A program made the position numbers and the translations under genes. Positions 1 to 8,154 of a stretch of DNA of 64,000 bases are shown in pieces. The stretch lies in NCBI RefSeq assembly GCF_037071985.1, contig NZ_JAXHDF010000001.1, positions 186,001 through 250,000 of the forward strand. The letters run 5' to 3'. The notes under the pieces were generated by a model. It was given only the letters and a program-made list of their open reading frames with translations. It was not told where the DNA came from and did no database searches. The DNA is from Pseudogracilibacillus sp037071985. GTDB lineage: Bacteria > Bacillota > Bacilli > Bacillales > Amphibacillaceae. Numbering within the stretch: position 1 is the first letter of the stretch; each line of letters begins with the position of its first letter.

Positions 1-802
1 GGGAAAGTTTTTGCTCCAAAATTGTTGTAACTGCCGAAGACTGGGTATAGCCAATTTCAAAACAAATGTAACGCTCCGATCTATCAGAAAGGGAGGCGAT
101 TTGACCAATAATTTCATGATAAGCGGCAAGCCCATTATTAGAAGCAAATAACGCTAAATCCGGATCAAAATTTTTTACAGTATCTGAAAGGAAGTCTCTT
201 TCTGTCTCAGCTATATAAGGAGGATTCGAAACAATAACATGCGGGTTACAATACTCGGTTATCCCTTCTAAAAAATTCCCTTGCACAAATTGTATATTCG
301 CACCATGCTTTTTAGCGTTCCTCTTAGCGACTTGAAGCGCTTGTGTAGAAATATCTGTCGCATATACAGTTGCATTCGCTAACTCCAATGCCAGTGTTAT
401 ACCAATTATCCCACTACCTGTACCGACATCAACGATAGTAACCGGCTGATTTTCTGCAAGGTTTTTTTCTACAATATGGATAACATGCTGCACTAATTCT
501 TCTGTCTCAAATCGCGGTATTAGAACATGCTGATTGACTTCGAATTCCCGTCCAAAAAATTCCTCATAGCCAGTAATATGTTGGACTGGTACTCCTGTCA
601 TCACATGTTTATGGATATCTGCTTTAAATTGTTTGATAATGGAATCGCCAATATTCTCTTGCATATTGGCAAAATATTCAGACCGTGACATCCCCAACAA
701 GTGTTGGAGTAATATTTCTGCTACTCTTTCTTCTCGGTTATTTTTTTGTAAAAAAGAAAAAGCCCAATTCAGGACTTCATATTGTTTTGATGACTCACAC
801 AT
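1..802 (-). CDS. prmC: Release factor glutamine methyltransferase PrmC (3'-truncated by window edge)
   Basis: Methylates the glutamine of the GGQ motif in peptide release factors, using S-adenosylmethionine, in the cytoplasm. The frame stays open to the left edge, so about 267 codons are present and the C-terminus is cut off. I read a helical N-terminal domain, the SAM-binding stretch VDVGTGSGIIGITLA, and the substrate-binding motif NPPY after it. The ATG at 802 follows the prfA stop by one base (TAATATG), and its AGGTGA ribosome binding site lies inside the last prfA codons. Translational coupling to its substrate's gene is therefore likely; the prfA-prmC pair is conserved across Firmicutes. 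Confidence 0.95.
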   Translation of the reverse strand, partial: MCESSKQYEVLNWAFSFLQKNNREERVAEILLQHLLGMSRSEYFANMQENIGDSIIKQFKADIHKHVMTGVPVQHITGYEEFFGREFEVNQHVLIPRFETEELVQHVIHIVEKNLAENQPVTIVDVGTGSGIIGITLALELANATVYATDISTQALQVAKRNAKKHGANIQFVQGNFLEGITEYCNPHVIVSNPPYIAETERDFLSDTVKNFDPDLALFASNNGLAAYHEIIGQIASLSDRSERYICFEIGYTQSSAVTTILEQKLS

Positions 803-803
803 A

Positions 804-1874
804 TTATTCACCTATATGTTCAAGTTTTTTCGTTTGATCGTCTATTAAAAGAGCGTCAATAAATTCATCCAATTTTCCTGCTAAGATCTGATCTAATTTT
901 TGAATCGTTAATCCAATCCGATGATCTGTAACTCTATTTTGCGGAAAATTATATGTTCTTATTCGCTCCGAACGATCTCCCGTTCCAACGGCTGATTTTC
1001 GAGATTCATCGTATTCAGCTTGTGCTTCTTGTTGATATTTATCATATAATCTTGCTCTTAATACTTTCATTGCTTTTTCTTTATTTTTAATTTGAGATTT
1101 TTCATCCTGACAAGAAACTACTATTCCAGTAGGTTCATGTGTTAACCTAACTGCTGACATCGTCGTGTTTACACTTTGTCCACCTGGACCACTTGAGGCA
1201 AATCGGTCTACTCGAATATCGCTCTCATTCAGTTCGATTTCTACATCTTCCGCTTCTGGTAAAACAGCAACAGTTGCAGTTGAAGTATGGACACGTCCAC
1301 TTGCTTCTGTCTCTGGGACACGTTGAACACGGTGTGCGCCGTTTTCAAACTTTAATTTTGAAAAAGCACCTTTCCCATTAATCATAAAAATAATTTCTTT
1401 ATATCCACCAACACCAGTTGTATGTGCTTCAATAACTTCCGTTTTCCATCTATTGGCTTCCGCATAACGCGAATACATTCTATATAAATCTCCAGCAAAA
1501 AGGGCTGCTTCATCTCCACCTGCAGCTGCGCGGATTTCCATGATAACGTTCTTATCGTCATTAGGATCTTTAGGTAATAATAAAATCTTTAAGTCTTCTT
1601 CCAGTTGTTCATTTCGCTCTGTTAATTCATCTATTTCCATCTTAACCATTTCAATCATGTCATCATCTAAATCATCTTCTAACATTTCTTTCGCATCATT
1701 CAGTTCTGTTTTCGTATGCTTATATTCTCTATACGCGACAACTGCGTCTTCCAAGTCAGATTGCTCTTTTGAATATTCACGTATTTTATTCGGGTCACTA
1801 ATAACTTCCGGATCACTAAGTAATTCGTTAAGTTTATTATATCGATCTTCTAAAGATTGCAATCGATCTAGCAT
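804..1874 (-). CDS. prfA: Peptide chain release factor 1
   Basis: Recognises UAA and UAG stop codons and triggers peptidyl-tRNA hydrolysis on the ribosome. The 356-aa length is normal for RF1. The GPGGQSVN catalytic loop is present, and a P-E-T tripeptide (VQRVPETEASG) sits at the RF1-type stop-codon recognition site. I start at the ATG at 1874 (MLDRLQSL), because AGAGGTGA lies seven bases upstream and the family begins here; an in-frame extension to 1928 has no ribosome binding site. It is followed by prmC after one base. The thymidine kinase gene that often lies between rpmE and prfA in Bacillus is absent. Confidence 0.97.
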   Translation of the reverse strand: MLDRLQSLEDRYNKLNELLSDPEVISDPNKIREYSKEQSDLEDAVVAYREYKHTKTELNDAKEMLEDDLDDDMIEMVKMEIDELTERNEQLEEDLKILLLPKDPNDDKNVIMEIRAAAGGDEAALFAGDLYRMYSRYAEANRWKTEVIEAHTTGVGGYKEIIFMINGKGAFSKLKFENGAHRVQRVPETEASGRVHTSTATVAVLPEAEDVEIELNESDIRVDRFASSGPGGQSVNTTMSAVRLTHEPTGIVVSCQDEKSQIKNKEKAMKVLRARLYDKYQQEAQAEYDESRKSAVGTGDRSERIRTYNFPQNRVTDHRIGLTIQKLDQILAGKLDEFIDALLIDDQTKKLEHIGE

Positions 1875-1961
1875 GAAGGAATCACCTCTTCTTACCATTC
1901 TTATAATTATTTTATATATAGTATACACTACTTCATAATCACGAAACTATTTTAATCCAAT

Positions 1962-1989
1962 AAAAAACAGGCATGAAGCCTGCCTGTTT
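1962..1989 (-). terminator. Rho-independent terminator downstream of the L31 gene
   Basis: A 9-bp perfect stem (AAACAGGCA / TGCCTGTTT, 1965-1989) with a 7-nt loop is followed on the minus strand by a run of T. It lies about 145 bp past the rpmE2 stop and before prfA, so it separates the two transcription units. Confidence 0.8.
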
Positions 1990-2133
1990 GTATAACAATA
2001 TTTGTGTAATGAAAAAATCTATAGACAAGTCAATCTATGTCTAGTAAAGCTATTCAAGACTTACTATTTGCATTGACCAGTTTTAATCAATAAAAGCTTC
2101 AATAAGTCTTTATGAACGCTTTAGCTTTTCGAT

Positions 2134-2379
2134 TTAATTCATATTATATTTTTTCTTAAATCGGTCAACACGTCCGCCAACTCTGTCAGCTTTTTGTTTA
2201 CCTGTATAGAAAGGATGTGTATCTGAACTAATTTCAATACGGATTACTGGATACTCGTTTCCATCTTCCCATTCCATCTTTTCTTCAGAAGTTCTCGTTG
2301 AACCACTTAAAAATTTATAGTTTGACTCTGTATCAAGAAAAATAACTTTTTGATAGTTAGGATGTAAATCTTTCTTCAT
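2134..2379 (-). CDS. rpmE2: 50S ribosomal protein L31 type B (zinc-independent)
   Basis: Small protein of the large ribosomal subunit, 81 aa from the ATG at 2379 (MKKDLHPNYQKV), which is preceded by AAAGAGGTGG. The sequence is the type B form. The CxxC zinc-binding cysteines of type A L31 are absent, and the conserved blocks HPNYQKVIFLD, WEDGNEYPVIRIEISSD and HPFYTGKQ are present. In B. subtilis the position next to rho carries the zinc-binding type A gene and type B (ytiA) is elsewhere; here type B occupies the rho-linked position, as I recall it does in Staphylococcus. I see no convincing Zur box upstream. Confidence 0.93.
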   Translation of the reverse strand: MKKDLHPNYQKVIFLDTESNYKFLSGSTRTSEEKMEWEDGNEYPVIRIEISSDTHPFYTGKQKADRVGGRVDRFKKKYNMN

Positions 2380-2508
2380 CTTTCCACCTCTTTTACATTG
2401 TATTACGTAAATCATTCATTGTAAACGATACTCTTCCTCACATCTTGATATTATAACAGTTAAGAACTTTGAATGCAAGCAAGATAATTACAATTATTTG
2501 ATTAAGCC

Positions 2509-3789
2509 TTATCTCTGCTGTCGTTTACTTTTAAGCTCTTCATCAATTGATTGAAAGAACTCTTCATTCGTTTTGGTACTCTTTAATCTTCTTATAAAAC
2601 GCTCAGTGAAATCATGAGAATCTTGCATCGTTTTTCGAATCATCCACATTTTGTCTAAATGGTCTTTAGAAACAAGCAACTCTTCTTTTCGGGTACCTGA
2701 ACGTAAAATATCGATCGAAGGAAATATTCTTCTTTCTGCGAGGCTACGGTCTAAATGTAATTCCATATTTCCTGTTCCTTTAAACTCTTCATAGATTACG
2801 TCATCCATTCTTGAACCAGTATCTACTAAGGCAGTTGCTAAAATAGTTAAGCTTCCACCTTCCTCAATATTTCTTGCTGCTCCAAAAAAGCGTTTAGGTC
2901 GATGGAAAGCAGCTGGATCAATCCCCCCTGAAAGTGTTCTACCACTTGGTGGGATAACTAAATTATACGCTCTTGCGAGACGAGTAATACTATCCATAAG
3001 AACAATAACATCACGTTTATGCTCAACTAATCGCATCGCTCTTTCCAAAACTAATTCTGATACTTTAATATGGCTTTCTGGCACTTCATCAAAAGTAGAA
3101 CTTACAACATCGACATCAGGGTGAACGAATCTTTCAATATCCGTTACCTCTTCCGGACGCTCATCTACTAATAAAATTATTAATTTTGCTTCTGGATGAT
3201 TTTCGGAAATACTATTTGCTAATTCTTTTAGTAGCATTGTTTTTCCTGCCTTTGGGGGAGCAACAATTAAGCCACGTTGTCCAAAGCCTACCGGTGTCAT
3301 TAAATCCATTACTCTAGTAGATAGATTATGGGGTTCTCTTTCTAATTTCATACATCGATCTGGATATAGAGCTGTTAACGCTGGGAAGTGTACCCGCTCT
3401 TTTGCAGTCTCCGGGTCATCTCCATTCACTGCATCTACATGGAGTAATCCGTAATACCGTTCATTTTCTTTTGGAGGTCGAACTTTTCCTGAGACTTTAT
3501 CACCGTTTCTTAAATCGAAGCGACGAATTTGTGAGGCAGATATATAAATATCTTCCGCGCTGGGGGAGTAATTAATTGGACGTAAAAAACCGAATCCTTC
3601 CGAAGGAATAACTTCCAATATTCCATCCATAAATAAATAACCATCTTTTTCAGCATGTGCTTTTAAAATTGCAAAAATTAATTCCTTTTTTGTTAATTTT
3701 GCATAATATGAAACTTTATATTCTCTGGCTAACGCATATAATTCCTTTAGCGTTAATTCTTCCAAATGAGAAATAGTTATACCGGCCAC
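2509..3789 (-). CDS. rho: Transcription termination factor Rho
   Basis: Hexameric RNA-dependent ATPase that terminates transcription at Rho-dependent sites. At 426 aa it has normal length. It shows the N-terminal Rho-N helical domain (about 1-50), an RNA-binding cold-shock-like domain with GFGFLRP, and the ATPase domain with Walker A (APPKAGKTMLLK) and Walker B-like VIVLMDSITRLARAYN. The start is a GTG at 3789, with GGTGATG just upstream. It lies 130 bp upstream of rpmE2 and downstream of glpX on the same strand, the usual Bacillus order. Confidence 0.97.
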   Translation of the reverse strand: MAGITISHLEELTLKELYALAREYKVSYYAKLTKKELIFAILKAHAEKDGYLFMDGILEVIPSEGFGFLRPINYSPSAEDIYISASQIRRFDLRNGDKVSGKVRPPKENERYYGLLHVDAVNGDDPETAKERVHFPALTALYPDRCMKLEREPHNLSTRVMDLMTPVGFGQRGLIVAPPKAGKTMLLKELANSISENHPEAKLIILLVDERPEEVTDIERFVHPDVDVVSSTFDEVPESHIKVSELVLERAMRLVEHKRDVIVLMDSITRLARAYNLVIPPSGRTLSGGIDPAAFHRPKRFFGAARNIEEGGSLTILATALVDTGSRMDDVIYEEFKGTGNMELHLDRSLAERRIFPSIDILRSGTRKEELLVSKDHLDKMWMIRKTMQDSHDFTERFIRRLKSTKTNEEFFQSIDEELKSKRQQR

Positions 3790-4113
3790 TTCATCACCAC
3801 ACCTATTCTTTATTTTTCCCGTGTATATTTTTATCTATTGTATTCTAAGCTAAGTATATTATATTGATCATTTATTAAATTTAGATAGGTTATTTTTATT
3901 ATTGAAGATATAGTTCTATATTAATAGATTAACGCGCATAGAGCGTTAAGAAAAGAGGAGTCGAATGGGAGATTATATTTGTGCATGTTCATCATTAATA
4001 TATTCAAGATAAGTTCGTACGCTTAAAACTTTTCCGAAAAAATATATGGTAGATATATCATACATGTTTATTATCTGGTATTCAACTCTGCTTTACTTAT
4101 GCTATACAAAAAA
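3790..4113. other. Intergenic spacer between glpX and rho
   Basis: A 324-bp AT-rich spacer. No ORF with a ribosome binding site and no strong hairpin was seen. The short plus-strand frame running into glpX is an antisense shadow. It presumably holds the rho promoter, but no clear -35/-10 pair stands out. Confidence 0.5.
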
Positions 4114-5082
4114 TCACGATTCCATAACAAGGTTTGGTTTTTTTTTCAAACTATGCTGGCCATCTATAAAACGAATGGTACCACTTTTTGCGCGCATTAC
4201 AACTGTGTGTGTAGTAGCTCTTTGTCCTTTATATTGGACTCCTTTTAGTAATTCTCCATCCGTAACTCCTGTAGCCGCAAAGATCGCATCATCTCCACCA
4301 CAGAAATCATTCATATAAAATACTTTATCCATATCAGGAATTCCCATCCTCTTACAACGGGAGATCTGTTCTTCGTTTGTTGGTCTTAATTTCCCTTGTA
4401 TTTCTCCACCTAAACACTTTAATGCTACTGCTGAAATAACTCCCTCAGGAGCTCCACCGATACCAAATAATATGTCTACTCCAGTTTTATCAAATGCAGT
4501 ATTCATTGCTCCGGCTACATCACCATCTTGGATTAACTTAATTCTTGCACCTGCTTCTCTTATTTCGTGTATTAATTGTTCATGGCGTGGACGATTTAAA
4601 ATAACTGCAACAATGTCTTCAATATCCTTATTCTTAGCCTTTGCTACAGCCTTTAAGTTATCAATAGTCGGTGCATTTATATCAATTTTGCCAACTGATT
4701 CAGGTCCAACTGCTATTTTTTGCATATACATATCAGGTGCATGTAATAGATTCCCGCCATCAGCTATTGCAATGACAGATAGAGCATTCCACGTACCGCT
4801 TGAAACGATACTTGTGCCTTCTAAAGGATCGACAGCTACATCAACAAGTGGTCCATTACCTGTACCTAATTTCTCACCTATATACAACATTGGGGCTTCA
4901 TCCATTTCTCCTTCCCCAATAACGACGGTACCTCGCATAGGAATTGTATCAAACACTGTACGCATAGCGGATGTTGCTGCATCATCTGCTTCGTTTTCTT
5001 TCCCTCTTCCCATCCATCTCGCTGATGAAAGTGCAGCAGCTTCTGTGACACGAACTAACTCCATCGTTAAACTTCTTTCCAT
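4114..5082 (-). CDS. glpX: Class II fructose-1,6-bisphosphatase GlpX
   Basis: Dephosphorylates fructose 1,6-bisphosphate to fructose 6-phosphate in gluconeogenesis. The 322-aa protein matches GlpX along its length, including the metal/phosphate site GEGEMDEAPMLYIGE and the block DPLEGTSIVSSG. I choose the ATG at 5082 (MERSLTMELV) because AAAGGAG lies nine bases upstream; the TTG at 5091 directly abuts that ribosome binding site and is too close. It sits between murA and rho on the same strand, as in other Bacilli. Confidence 0.96.
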   Translation of the reverse strand: MERSLTMELVRVTEAAALSSARWMGRGKENEADDAATSAMRTVFDTIPMRGTVVIGEGEMDEAPMLYIGEKLGTGNGPLVDVAVDPLEGTSIVSSGTWNALSVIAIADGGNLLHAPDMYMQKIAVGPESVGKIDINAPTIDNLKAVAKAKNKDIEDIVAVILNRPRHEQLIHEIREAGARIKLIQDGDVAGAMNTAFDKTGVDILFGIGGAPEGVISAVALKCLGGEIQGKLRPTNEEQISRCKRMGIPDMDKVFYMNDFCGGDDAIFAATGVTDGELLKGVQYKGQRATTHTVVMRAKSGTIRFIDGQHSLKKKPNLVMES

Positions 5083-5111
5083 TGATGTCAACTCCTTTAG
5101 TTTATGTTAGT

Positions 5112-6401
5112 TTATTTTGAATTGAATTTCTCTAATTCTGTTTCAGTCATTTGCTCTCGGCGAATAGATGCTCCAAGACTCCGTAGTTTATCCGTTATAT
5201 TCTCGTATCCACGCTCTATATGTTCAATACCAGTAATTTCAGTTATTCCATTAGCCATTAAACCAGCAATAACAAGTGCCGCGCCAGCCCTTAGATCAGA
5301 AGCCTTGACTCGAGCTCCTTGCAGTTGAGAGGGTCCCGTAACAATTGCTGAACCGCCCTCTACTTTTACTTTTGCGTTCATTCTTCTTAATTCATCAATA
5401 TGTTTCAAACGAGCCGTATAGATCGTATCCGTAACGATACTAGTTCCCTCTGCTCTAGTTAATAGTGTAGTAAATGGTTGTTGCAGGTCTGTTGGAAAAC
5501 CTGGATAAACTAGCGTTTTGATATCTACACTCTTAAGGGATGGACTTCTAGTTATTACTAATTGTTCATCCCTCTGCTGAATGTTCACACCCATTTCTCG
5601 TAATTTTGCAAGTAACGATTCTAAATGTTCTGGGATAACATTATCGATAACTACATTATCCCCTTGTGCTGCTGCCAATATAGCATACGTACCAGCTTCT
5701 ATTCGATCTGGAATAATCGTATGAGTACAGCCATGGAGTTTTTCAACACCTTCAATGCGTATGATGTCAGTGCCGACTCCTTTAATTTTTGCTCCCATAT
5801 TTGTTAACAATGTCGCTACATCAATAATTTCTGGTTCTTTTGCAGCATTTTCAATGGTTGTTTTTCCTTTTGCTAATACTGCCGCAAGCATAATATTAAT
5901 CGTTGCACCAACACTTACTACATCTAAGTATATTCTTGCACCTTTTAACTCATCAGCTTGTAAATAAATAGCGCCCTTTTCATTTGTTACTTTCGCTCCT
6001 AAGGCTTCAAAACCCTTTATATGTTGATCAATTGGTCTAGGTCCTAAATAGCATCCACCTGGAAGACCAATTGCTGCCCGCTTGAACTTCCCTAACATTG
6101 CACCCATAAAATAATAGGATGCCCGAAGCTTTTTCACTTTTCCGTTTGGAATTGGGATAGATACAATAGAAGAAGGATCAATGTGTACTTTTTGATTCGA
6201 GTCTCTTTTAATTTTCGCTCCGATATCTTCTAAAATCATAGTTAAAGTATTGACATCAGATATATCGGGAAGTCCATCTATTGTTACAGTGGAATCTGCG
6301 AGAATAGCTGCGGGTAATAAGGCAACAGCACTGTTCTTTGCACCATTTACCCTTACAGTTCCATTTAGGAGACGTCCTCCTTCAACGATTATTTTATCCA
6401 T
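5112..6401 (-). CDS. murA: UDP-N-acetylglucosamine 1-carboxyvinyltransferase (MurA/MurZ type)
   Basis: First committed step of peptidoglycan synthesis: transfers enolpyruvate from PEP to UDP-GlcNAc. The 429 aa give the full EPSP-synthase-like double fold. The catalytic cysteine is at residue 117 (GLPGGCYLGPRP), so the protein should be of the fosfomycin-sensitive type. The motif GTxxINGAKN-like start (RVNGAKNSA) is intact. The locus between tal and glpX is that of B. subtilis murAB (murZ), so this is probably the second MurA paralogue rather than the one near the ATP synthase operon. ATG with AGAGGG upstream. Confidence 0.95.
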   Translation of the reverse strand: MDKIIVEGGRLLNGTVRVNGAKNSAVALLPAAILADSTVTIDGLPDISDVNTLTMILEDIGAKIKRDSNQKVHIDPSSIVSIPIPNGKVKKLRASYYFMGAMLGKFKRAAIGLPGGCYLGPRPIDQHIKGFEALGAKVTNEKGAIYLQADELKGARIYLDVVSVGATINIMLAAVLAKGKTTIENAAKEPEIIDVATLLTNMGAKIKGVGTDIIRIEGVEKLHGCTHTIIPDRIEAGTYAILAAAQGDNVVIDNVIPEHLESLLAKLREMGVNIQQRDEQLVITRSPSLKSVDIKTLVYPGFPTDLQQPFTTLLTRAEGTSIVTDTIYTARLKHIDELRRMNAKVKVEGGSAIVTGPSQLQGARVKASDLRAGAALVIAGLMANGITEITGIEHIERGYENITDKLRSLGASIRREQMTETELEKFNSK

Positions 6402-6459
6402 TTACAACCCTCTCTTTTTAAAAAACCAATTATTGATGTGCTACCTACTAAAAAATCGT

Positions 6460-7110
6460 TTAAAGATCTTTCACTTTATCCCAGTCAGATAGGAATTGCT
6501 CTATTCCTTTATCTGTGAGTGGATGTTTTACAAGTTGCGCCAACACATTATAAGGAATCGTTGCAATATGTGCGCCATTTAGAGCAGCCTCTGTCACATG
6601 TAGAGGATGTCTAATAGACGCTGCTATTATTTGTGAAGGAATATTGAACGTAGTAAAAATTTCAGAGATTGTTGCAATTAAATCCATTCCATTATGACCA
6701 ATATCATCTAATCGCCCTAAAAAAGGTGATACATATGTAGCTCCAGCTCTTGCAGCTAATAAGGCTTGATTAGGATTAAAAATTAATGTAACATTCGTTT
6801 CAATTTTAAGATCACTTAATGCTTTAACTGCCTTTAACCCTTCTAGAGTCATTGGTATTTTCACTGTAATATTCGGTGCAATTGCAGCTAAGTCTTTTCC
6901 TTCCCTAATCATACCTTCTGCATCTTCAGAAATTACTTCAGCACTTACAGATTTGTCCGTAATGATGCTAGTTATTTCACGTAAACGATCATGAAAAGAA
7001 ACACCTTCTTTGGCTACAAGAGTCGGGTTCGTTGTAACCCCTCCTAGTATTCCTAAATCATTAGCTGCACGAATTTCATCAATATTAGCTGTATCTATAA
7101 AAAATTTCAT
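6460..7110 (-). CDS. tal: Transaldolase (small TalC/FSA-like subfamily)
   Basis: Transfers a dihydroxyacetone unit between sugar phosphates in the non-oxidative pentose phosphate pathway. At 216 aa it belongs to the short subfamily (B. subtilis YwjH). Visible blocks are FIDTANIDEIR, GVTTNPTLVAKEG, NVTLIFNPNQALLAARAG and SPFLGRLDDIG; the Schiff-base lysine is in ITVKIPMT. ATG at 7110 with AAAGGGG upstream. It follows fbaA by 63 bp across the fbaA terminator, so expression depends on read-through or on a promoter I cannot see. Confidence 0.94.
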   Translation of the reverse strand: MKFFIDTANIDEIRAANDLGILGGVTTNPTLVAKEGVSFHDRLREITSIITDKSVSAEVISEDAEGMIREGKDLAAIAPNITVKIPMTLEGLKAVKALSDLKIETNVTLIFNPNQALLAARAGATYVSPFLGRLDDIGHNGMDLIATISEIFTTFNIPSQIIAASIRHPLHVTEAALNGAHIATIPYNVLAQLVKHPLTDKGIEQFLSDWDKVKDL

Positions 7111-7146
7111 TTACATTTTATCCCCTTTCAAATAATCATACAGTTT

Positions 7147-7184
7147 GAGTAAAAAGGCGTTTGGTATATCACCTTACGCCTTTT
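7147..7184 (-). terminator. Terminator overlapping the fbaA stop codon
   Basis: AAAAGGCGT (7152-7160) pairs with ACGCCTTTT (7176-7184), with a T run following on the minus strand. The right arm contains the last fbaA codons and the stop. The next gene, tal, is only 40 bp further on, so the structure probably attenuates rather than ends the unit. Confidence 0.7.
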
Positions 7185-8037
7185 GCGATGAACCAAACTC
7201 ACGCATTTTACCAATTACTGTTTCTTTAATTGCTTCACGTCCTGGACCCAAGTATTTCCGCGGATCATAAACATCTGGGTCTGCCGCTAATACTTCACGA
7301 ATCATTTTTGTTTGCATAATTTGGTTTTCAGTATTCACATTAATTTTTGCTGTTCCTAATGAAATAGCACGCTGAATATCTTTTAAAGGGATTCCGGTAC
7401 CTCCATGCAATACAAGTGGAATGTCTGTAAGTTTCATCACTTCTTCCATCCGATCAAAACCTAAATTCGGTTCACCTTTATATGGTCCATGAACAGAACC
7501 TAAGGCTGGAGCAAAACAGTCTACATTCGTTTCTTTAACTAATTTTTCACATTCTGAAGGGATTGCATACATTGCTTCTGCTTCATCTACAACAAGATCA
7601 TCTTCTTGTCCACCAATACGGCCAAGCTCTGCTTCCACAGAAACACCATGAATATGTGCAAGTTCAACAACTTTTTTTGTTAAAGCAATATTTTCTTCAA
7701 GTGGTAAATGGGAGCCGTCTATCATGACTGAAGTGAATCCAGCGTGAATTGCTTCAGCGCATTTTTCAAAACTTGAACCGTGATCGAGATGAATTGCTAC
7801 TGGTACGGTTATTTTATATTCCTCCATTAAAGCTTTTACCATTGCAACTACTACTTTAAAGCCACCCATATATCTTCCTGCACCTTCAGAAACACCTAAA
7901 ATGACAGGAGATTTTTCTTCTTCAGCAGCCTCTAAAATCGCTTGTGCATATTCAAGGTTATTTAAATTAAATTGACCTACTGCATAATGTTTTTCTTTTG
8001 CAATATTTAGCATCTCTTTCATTGAAACTAATGACAT
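7174..8037 (-). CDS. fbaA: Class II fructose-bisphosphate aldolase
   Basis: Zinc-dependent aldol cleavage of fructose 1,6-bisphosphate in glycolysis, and the reverse in gluconeogenesis. The 287-aa length is typical. Metal-binding signatures are HLDHGSSFE, VEAELGRIGGQED, GSVHGPYKG and LHGGTGIP. ATG at 8037 follows AAAGGAGCG. Upstream lie only 117 bp before the pyrG stop; in most Bacillaceae spo0F occupies this interval. Confidence 0.97.
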   Translation of the reverse strand: MSLVSMKEMLNIAKEKHYAVGQFNLNNLEYAQAILEAAEEEKSPVILGVSEGAGRYMGGFKVVVAMVKALMEEYKITVPVAIHLDHGSSFEKCAEAIHAGFTSVMIDGSHLPLEENIALTKKVVELAHIHGVSVEAELGRIGGQEDDLVVDEAEAMYAIPSECEKLVKETNVDCFAPALGSVHGPYKGEPNLGFDRMEEVMKLTDIPLVLHGGTGIPLKDIQRAISLGTAKINVNTENQIMQTKMIREVLAADPDVYDPRKYLGPGREAIKETVIGKMREFGSSQKA

Positions 8038-8154
8038 GTTTAAACGCTCCTTTAATTTATGTTTTGTCGTAGCTTATTATAAGAATACCAAGTCCAATAT
8101 TATCATGCAACTTACAGTTTACACATATTGGCGTTCTTCATTGGTATTTAATAA

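Noticed and set aside
2380..2508. Zur box upstream of rpmE2
   Set aside because: A TTTACGTAAT-like sequence is present but does not fit the TCGTAATnATTACGA consensus well enough.
4046..4318. Plus-strand open frame at the glpX 3' end
   Set aside because: Antisense to glpX codons, no ribosome binding site and no family features.
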